A DNA stretch of 64,000 bases, taken from Winogradskyella epiphytica. Lineage in GTDB: Bacteria > Bacteroidota > Bacteroidia > Flavobacteriales > Flavobacteriaceae. Shown one piece after another: positions 59,326 through 64,000 of this stretch. The number at the start of each line of letters is the position of its first letter. Positions within the stretch are counted from its first letter, which is position 1. The stretch is taken from positions 114,790 through 178,789 of the forward strand of contig NZ_QJTD01000004.1 of NCBI RefSeq assembly GCF_003217215.1. Direction: 5' to 3'. Position numbers and translations under genes: made by a program. The notes beneath the pieces were generated by a model that saw only the letters and a program-made list of their open reading frames with translations, searched no databases and was not told the origin of the DNA.

Positions 59326-61296
59326 ATGAAACACTCCTACTTAATCTTGATAGCGTTGACTTTAATGCTTAATCAGAGTTATGGGCAGAGCCCTGAAAAG
59401 GCCAACATGTCTAAAGAGAATATAGAATTATTAAGACAATTAGACAGGCAAGAACAAGCTCGTTTGGCAAGAGTTCAGGCTTATTTAAAGAAAAATCCAA
59501 AAACAATAACTAGTAAAAAAGACGGAATAAATTTTACTCAAATCTATGATATTGTAGATGGCGTAGTCTTATATAGATCTACAAATAATTTGAATGCAGG
59601 AAGAGCAACTAAGACATCTCATTTACAAGTTGGTGGGGATTTAGAATTAGATTTAGATGGAACAGGAATGACAGTTGGTGTTTGGGACGGAGGACCAGCT
59701 GACCTAAACCATCCAGAATTTCAAAATTCAGATAATTCTGGATCTCGTATAAATGTCGTTGATTTCGCTATGTCAGATGATGATCCTGGCGAATTTAGTG
59801 GTCATGCTACTCACGTCTCTGGAACTATAGCGGCTAAAGGAGTATTTGCTGAGGCTAAAGGAATGGCAACGAATATTAATGTAAATTCATACAATTGGAC
59901 TAACGATTATGCCGAAATGATTTCTGCAGCCAATGCAACTATTGATCCAATTGTACTTTCCAATCACTCTTATGGTGTACCTGTATCATCTGGGGGCGAA
60001 ACGATACCAGCTTGGTACATGGGAGCATACACACAAGATGCAAGAAATATTGATCAAATATCAAAGAATAACCCTAAATATTTAATTGTTGCATCCGCAG
60101 GAAATTCAGGTACCACTATATACACTGGAGGTATGTATTCCGGTTATGATAAACTTACTACTGATAAAAACGCTAAGAACAACCTAGTAATTGCAAATGC
60201 TAGTCCTGTTTTATCTCCATTTATATATGACTTAGAAGCAGTGAATATAAACACAGGTAGTAGTCAAGGGCCTACTGATGATTTAAGAATAAAACCTGAT
60301 ATCGCAGCTGATGGAACAAATGTTAAGTCATCAGTACCTGGAGGTGGATATGCCGAATTTTCTGGTACTTCAATGTCAGCGCCTAATACTACAGGAACTT
60401 TAGCTTTATTGCAACAATATTATAAACAGTTACATGGCGAATATATGAATTCTTCAACTTTACGTGGACTAGTATGTCATACTTCAGTTGATGATTATGC
60501 CACACCAGGACCAGACCCTAAATTTGGTTGGGGATTTTTAGATGCGAGAGCATCAGCAGAGACTATTTTAGACGCTCAAAATAATACAGCGTTATTAGAT
60601 GAGTTAAATTTAGCTCAAGGTGAGACCTACACTATGACTTTTACGGCTCAAGAAGGGGATAAATTAAAAGCAACTATAGCCTGGACAGATATGCCAGGAA
60701 TAATATCTAATGGAACTTTAAATGATCCTACTCCAAGATTGGTAAATGATTTGGATTTAAGATTAACTAAAGATGGCAACACATATTTCCCTTGGAAGCT
60801 GGATTACTCTGCATCTTCAGGATTTTCTAACTCGAAAGGAGATAATACTGTCGATAACATTGAAATAGTGGAAATAGAGGCACCTTCTTCAGGCGTATAC
60901 ACTTTAACAGTAAGTCATAAAGGAACATTAAAGGGTAATGCTGGCGATCCTTTAGATCCATTTTTTCCTCAAACTCAAGATTTCTCGTTAATAGTAACAG
61001 GAAATAATATCACTCTAAGTACTCAAGACAATCTATTGTCTAATAGTTTAGTCGTTTATCCAAATCCTAATAAAGGAGAATTCACTATTAGTTTTGATTC
61101 AAGCGTAAACAACAGCAATGATATCAAAGTAGATATTTATGATGTGAGTGGACGTTTAGTTTATAAAAATGTATTTGTAAATGATTCAGCGCAATTCAAT
61201 AAAACTATAAATTTAAATGGTGTTGCTAGTGGAATATATGTTGCCAACATATCTCAAGGTAATAACACGTCAACACAAAAAATTATTATCGAATAA
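59326..61296 (+). CDS. Secreted S8 (subtilisin-like) serine protease with T9SS sorting domain
   Basis: A 656-residue secreted protease. I chose ATG 59326 (MKHSYLILIALTLMLNQSYG, signal peptide ending near YGQ); an in-frame TTG at 59299 is unlikely. The catalytic triad is complete: Asp121 in VGVWDGGPADLNHPEF, His160 in FSGHATHVSGTIAA and Ser349 in FSGTSMSAPNTTG. The P/Homo-B-like domain follows (about 430-565), and the C-terminal T9SS type A sorting domain (about 575-656) contains VVYPNPNKGEFTISF, IYDVSGRLVYKN and GIYVANISQG. It lies after the susCD terminator and could release peptides for the SusCD pair. Confidence 0.93.
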   Translation: MKHSYLILIALTLMLNQSYGQSPEKANMSKENIELLRQLDRQEQARLARVQAYLKKNPKTITSKKDGINFTQIYDIVDGVVLYRSTNNLNAGRATKTSHLQVGGDLELDLDGTGMTVGVWDGGPADLNHPEFQNSDNSGSRINVVDFAMSDDDPGEFSGHATHVSGTIAAKGVFAEAKGMATNINVNSYNWTNDYAEMISAANATIDPIVLSNHSYGVPVSSGGETIPAWYMGAYTQDARNIDQISKNNPKYLIVASAGNSGTTIYTGGMYSGYDKLTTDKNAKNNLVIANASPVLSPFIYDLEAVNINTGSSQGPTDDLRIKPDIAADGTNVKSSVPGGGYAEFSGTSMSAPNTTGTLALLQQYYKQLHGEYMNSSTLRGLVCHTSVDDYATPGPDPKFGWGFLDARASAETILDAQNNTALLDELNLAQGETYTMTFTAQEGDKLKATIAWTDMPGIISNGTLNDPTPRLVNDLDLRLTKDGNTYFPWKLDYSASSGFSNSKGDNTVDNIEIVEIEAPSSGVYTLTVSHKGTLKGNAGDPLDPFFPQTQDFSLIVTGNNITLSTQDNLLSNSLVVYPNPNKGEFTISFDSSVNNSNDIKVDIYDVSGRLVYKNVFVNDSAQFNKTINLNGVASGIYVANISQGNNTSTQKIIIE

Positions 61297-61319
61297 ATAC
61301 GATTAGTATTAATATTTTA

Positions 61320-61358
61320 TAAAAAGACCAACAATTTATTCTGTTGGTCTTTTTTGTT
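61320..61358 (+). terminator. Terminator of the S8 protease gene
   Basis: AAAAAGACCAACA pairs with TGTTGGTCTTTTT around an AT-rich loop, followed by Ts. It is 24 bases past the protease stop. Confidence 0.88.
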
Positions 61359-61429
61359 AAGTAAATTGTAATTCATTATTCATAAACAATAATTTATAGT
61401 TTACTTTGTTTGAAATTGAAAAAACTTAA

Positions 61430-63391
61430 ATGCATAAAAAATATTTCTATATATTATTTCTCTGCTTTATTACATTTAGTGTAACAGCACAAAGAAAATT
61501 AGTTGGAGGTGTAGGCGGTGGAAACAGATTAGATACTTCCGTAACAAAAAGGGCAGGTGGTTTTAATAAACTGGCAACTATTGATATGTATAGACAATTT
61601 AATAGCGAGTCTGATTCTATTCAAGTAGATACAACGATTTCTATTAAAAAAGATTACAAATTCAACTATCTACAACGAGATAATTTTGGATTAATGCCAT
61701 TTGCTAATATCGGGCAAACTTATAATACCCTTAGTTTTAATCCAGCAGACCAAGAAACAGCCCCATTATTTGGAGCAAGAGCCCGACATTATAACTATCT
61801 CGAACATGAGGATATAAGATTTTATGAAGTGGCTACTCCATGGACACGACTAACCTATAAGACTGCATTTGAACAAGGGCAGCTATTAGATGCGTTTTTT
61901 ACGGTTAACCTTTCTAAAGAATTTAATTTTGCTATTGCTTATAAGGGTTTAAGATCTTTAGGAAATTATCAAAATGCTTTAACAAGTACTGGTAACTTTC
62001 GTTTTATAACCAATTATAAAACAAAGAACGAAAAATATCACGCCAAGGCATATATAGTTATGCAAGATTTACTAAATCAAGAAAATGGCGGAATAAAAAC
62101 AGAAGATCTTGAAAATTTCACTTCTGGTAATAAAGAGTTTATTGATAGATCTGTTTTCGATCCTAATTTTGAAAATGCCGAAAATATCCTAGAAGGTAAA
62201 CGTTTTCATATTGAGCAGTCGTACGCTATTTTAAAAAGAAAAGACTCTCTCTCTCATAACGGCATTTCCGTATATAACGTTATTGACTTTGAAGATAAAT
62301 ATTATCAGTATAATCAAAAAGGAGCCATTACCACATACTTTGGAGATGCCTTTAATAATACTATTAATGATAAGGTGACCTTAGAAAAGTTTAAAACTGC
62401 GGTTGGAATCAACTATGCGAATAACATTTTAGGTGATATTAAGTTTGCCGTTAATTATACTAATCTCAATTATGGTTATAATAGTGTAGCCATATTGCAG
62501 TCACAAGTTATACCTAATAGAATTAAATCCAATTATTTCGGTATCGAAGGTGCCTATGCTAAAACCTATAAAGGTTTCAATATACAAGCAAATGGAGGTT
62601 TAAATTTATCTGATTCTTTCGTCGGTAGTTTTTTAGATGGGACCATTAACTTAAAACTGAATGAAGATATTGCGTTTGAAGGGGGGATTAGCATAAATTC
62701 TAGGTTAGCTAATTATAACTACTTACTCTATCAGAGCGACTATATTAATTACAACTGGTATAATTTTGACAATTTTAAAAATGTAAATACACAACAGTTA
62801 AAATTTAGCATGCAGTCTGAAAAGTATTTAACTGCCGAATTAGACATTTCAAATATCGACAATTATACTTACTTTAATTTAGAAGAGATTACGGAAGATA
62901 ACCCTATAAGACAAATTTCTCCAAAACAATTTAATAAGCCCCTTCAATATTTAAGATTAAAACTACAAAAGGAATTTAGAGTGGGGAGTTTTGCCTTAGA
63001 CAATACTATATTATATCAAAATGTGGTTAGTGACGAAAATGTTTTAAATGTTCCTGATTTCATTACTAGAAACACACTGTATTATACAGGGGAGTTGTTC
63101 AAAAAATCCATGACCCTCCAGACGGGTGTGACCTTAAATTATTTCACAGCCTATAATATGAATGGTTACGACCCGTTATTGGCAGAGTTTTATACCCAAA
63201 ATGAAACAAAATTAGGTGGCTTTCCTAGATTAGACTTTTTTGTAAATGCAAAGGTGAGACAAACACGAATATTTTTAAAAGCAGAACACTTCAATTCATC
63301 TTTCACAGGCTACGATTATTTTTCAGCACCCAACCATCCATTTAGAGATTTTACTATTCGCTTTGGTCTAGTATGGGATTTCTTTTTGTAA
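61430..63391 (+). CDS. Putative porin (Porin_10-like outer-membrane beta-barrel)
   Basis: A 653-residue outer-membrane protein. Signal peptide 1-20 (ending VTAQ). The N-terminal segment GGVGGGNRLDTSVTKRAGGF is typical of the flavobacterial putative-porin family (PF14121-like); the rest is rich in amphipathic strands with aromatic residues, ending FTIRFGLVWDFFL, a C-terminal outer-membrane signature. Its substrate is unknown. It lies 134 bases after the S8 protease gene, whose terminator intervenes, so it is probably a single unit. The gene is followed by the third copy of the interspersed element. Confidence 0.85.
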   Translation: MHKKYFYILFLCFITFSVTAQRKLVGGVGGGNRLDTSVTKRAGGFNKLATIDMYRQFNSESDSIQVDTTISIKKDYKFNYLQRDNFGLMPFANIGQTYNTLSFNPADQETAPLFGARARHYNYLEHEDIRFYEVATPWTRLTYKTAFEQGQLLDAFFTVNLSKEFNFAIAYKGLRSLGNYQNALTSTGNFRFITNYKTKNEKYHAKAYIVMQDLLNQENGGIKTEDLENFTSGNKEFIDRSVFDPNFENAENILEGKRFHIEQSYAILKRKDSLSHNGISVYNVIDFEDKYYQYNQKGAITTYFGDAFNNTINDKVTLEKFKTAVGINYANNILGDIKFAVNYTNLNYGYNSVAILQSQVIPNRIKSNYFGIEGAYAKTYKGFNIQANGGLNLSDSFVGSFLDGTINLKLNEDIAFEGGISINSRLANYNYLLYQSDYINYNWYNFDNFKNVNTQQLKFSMQSEKYLTAELDISNIDNYTYFNLEEITEDNPIRQISPKQFNKPLQYLRLKLQKEFRVGSFALDNTILYQNVVSDENVLNVPDFITRNTLYYTGELFKKSMTLQTGVTLNYFTAYNMNGYDPLLAEFYTQNETKLGGFPRLDFFVNAKVRQTRIFLKAEHFNSSFTGYDYFSAPNHPFRDFTIRFGLVWDFFL

Positions 63392-63397
63392 AACTCA

Positions 63398-63590
63398 TTT
63401 GGGCGTTTCTCTTTTGCTTTTTAATGAGCAAAAGAGCCGCGCTATCCGCTATATCTTTTTTGGACTATACTATTTAGGTGTAGTTTTTACTTCGAGAATT
63501 ACTCCTTATATATATAGGTATATAAATGGAAGTGATATTGATCCAAAAAAGGATGCCACTTCTATCGCTAACACGAGTATTTGCTAACGA
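63398..63590. repeat. Interspersed intergenic element, copy 3 (expanded loop)
   Basis: It begins TTTGGGCG like copies 1 and 2 and ends in TATCGCTAACA or GCTAACG (63564-63589). An internal 10-bp perfect hairpin (CTCTTTTGCT 63409-63418, AGCAAAAGAG 63427-63436) precedes CTATATCTTTTTTGGA, which pairs with TCCAAAAAAGGATG (63542-63555) around a 90-base AT-rich loop. The outer closing stem is degenerate. A frame of 62 codons across it is not a gene. Confidence 0.6.
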
Positions 63591-63925
63591 CCTTTCTGTA
63601 ATGCGATGCTATGGACTGTTTGTTGGAGTAGGGATGCTTATAAAAAGACCGAGAGTTAACTACACAATAACTTAATGATTCTTTATATATAGGTGTTGGT
63701 TTAGTACACTCCATAGTTTTTATACTGCTCCTTCATATTATATAGTAGGGGTTATCCCTTATTATGATAGGTATGATCCATAGGAATGGAGGCATAAGAC
63801 TAGATAAAGACTAGAGATCATTATATATAGGTAGAATCAAAACAGCATGCTTCAAAAAAAGCACCATGTATTTCTATGGTTTCAAGGGATTTAAAAAAAA
63901 TAACAAAATAAATTATAAAAAGGTG
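63591..63925. other. Non-coding stretch between the repeat and the terminal promoter
   Basis: No gene, tRNA or terminator is seen. The motif TTATATATAGGT occurs at 63683-63694 and 63821-63832, and a similar one (TATATATAGGTA) inside the preceding element at 63509-63520. The region is otherwise AT-rich. Confidence 0.5.
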
Positions 63926-63955
63926 TTGTGGGATTAAAAAAGGGTTCTATATTTG
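63926..63955 (+). promoter_or_regulatory. Strong promoter at the window end, probably of a stable-RNA operon
   Basis: TTG (63926-63928), 19 bases, then TATATTTG (63948-63955) followed by CACCCC is a full match to the Bacteroidota promoter, with the C after TTTG usual for strong promoters. No start codon with coding frame follows in the last 45 bases. The text GTTTCAGACGTTCATTTC at the end resembles flavobacterial rRNA operon leaders that I remember (GTTCATTGA...). An rRNA or tRNA operon beyond base 64000 is the likely target. Confidence 0.68.
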
Positions 63956-64000
63956 CACCCCGAAACAAAGACAAGGTGTCGCGTTTCAGACGTTCATTTC

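Noticed and set aside
63399..63587. A 62-codon frame after the porin gene
   Set aside because: It lies within the third copy of the interspersed repeat and has no protein-like features.

Overview
This AT-rich window looks like chromosomal DNA from a member of the Flavobacteriaceae (phylum Bacteroidota). The evidence is a SusC/SusD pair, several secreted proteins with type IX secretion (T9SS) C-terminal sorting domains, Bacteroidota-type promoter boxes (TTG, about 20 nt, TAnnTTTG), a fused E1 alpha/beta 2-oxoacid dehydrogenase and many flavobacterial conserved lipoproteins. No phage, insertion sequence, CRISPR array, tRNA or rRNA gene was seen inside the window.

Layout. (1) 1-10.4 kb is the distal part of an aerobic phenylacetate (paa) operon on the plus strand: paaG (5' cut by the window edge), paaH, a four-helix-bundle protein, paaI, a membrane zinc peptidase, paaJ, paaZ with an extra C-terminal domain, an enoyl-CoA hydratase family protein, paaY and paaK. 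Most of the larger intergenic gaps hold a hairpin-forming repeat. (2) 10.4-16.1 kb: a convergent Lrp/AsnC regulator, then a branched-chain 2-oxoacid dehydrogenase module (E2, branched-chain aminotransferase, fused E1) and a small lipoprotein. (3) 16.2-21.3 kb, minus strand: cold-shock protein, SulP anion transporter, and DUF5522-hutU-DUF4136. (4) 21.3-31.7 kb: an 11-bp tandem repeat, a gene remnant, a small HEXXH membrane protein, and two giant paralogous T9SS proteins with a small secreted companion. (5) 31.9-35.9 kb: a PLP enzyme, a glucosaminidase-LysM lipoprotein and hemL, followed by two small Spy-like secreted proteins. (6) 36-53.5 kb: DUF2157 and GDYXXLXY membrane proteins, a zinc metalloprotease, a diheme cytochrome c, lysS, a YqaE-type mini-protein, a lipoprotein plus lipB, a Gre-family factor with a 55-residue membrane protein, a dicarboxylate/amino-acid symporter, an NdpA-like nucleoid protein, an OmpA protein, a large lipoprotein and rnhB. 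(7) 53.7-63.4 kb: susC, susD, a lipoprotein, a secreted S8 protease and a putative porin. (8) The last 0.6 kb has repeats and a strong rRNA-style promoter pointing out of the window.

How the parts connect. The paa genes visible here cover CoA activation (PaaK), epoxide isomerisation (PaaG), ring hydrolysis and aldehyde oxidation (PaaZ), beta-oxidation (hydratase, PaaH, PaaJ) and salvage of stalled CoA esters (PaaI, PaaY); the paaABCDE monooxygenase is expected just upstream of base 1. The E2-aminotransferase-E1 set links valine, leucine and isoleucine to branched acyl-CoAs; its E3 is not in the window. The SusCD-lipoprotein-S8 protease group may be a peptide-uptake locus rather than a glycan one.

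I did not find a clear-cut undescribed system. The best leads are the PaaZ extension, the HEXXH mini-protein, the paired giant T9SS proteins, the intergenic repeat elements, and the unexplained passengers in the paa operon. All family assignments are from memory of motifs and could not be checked by database search.
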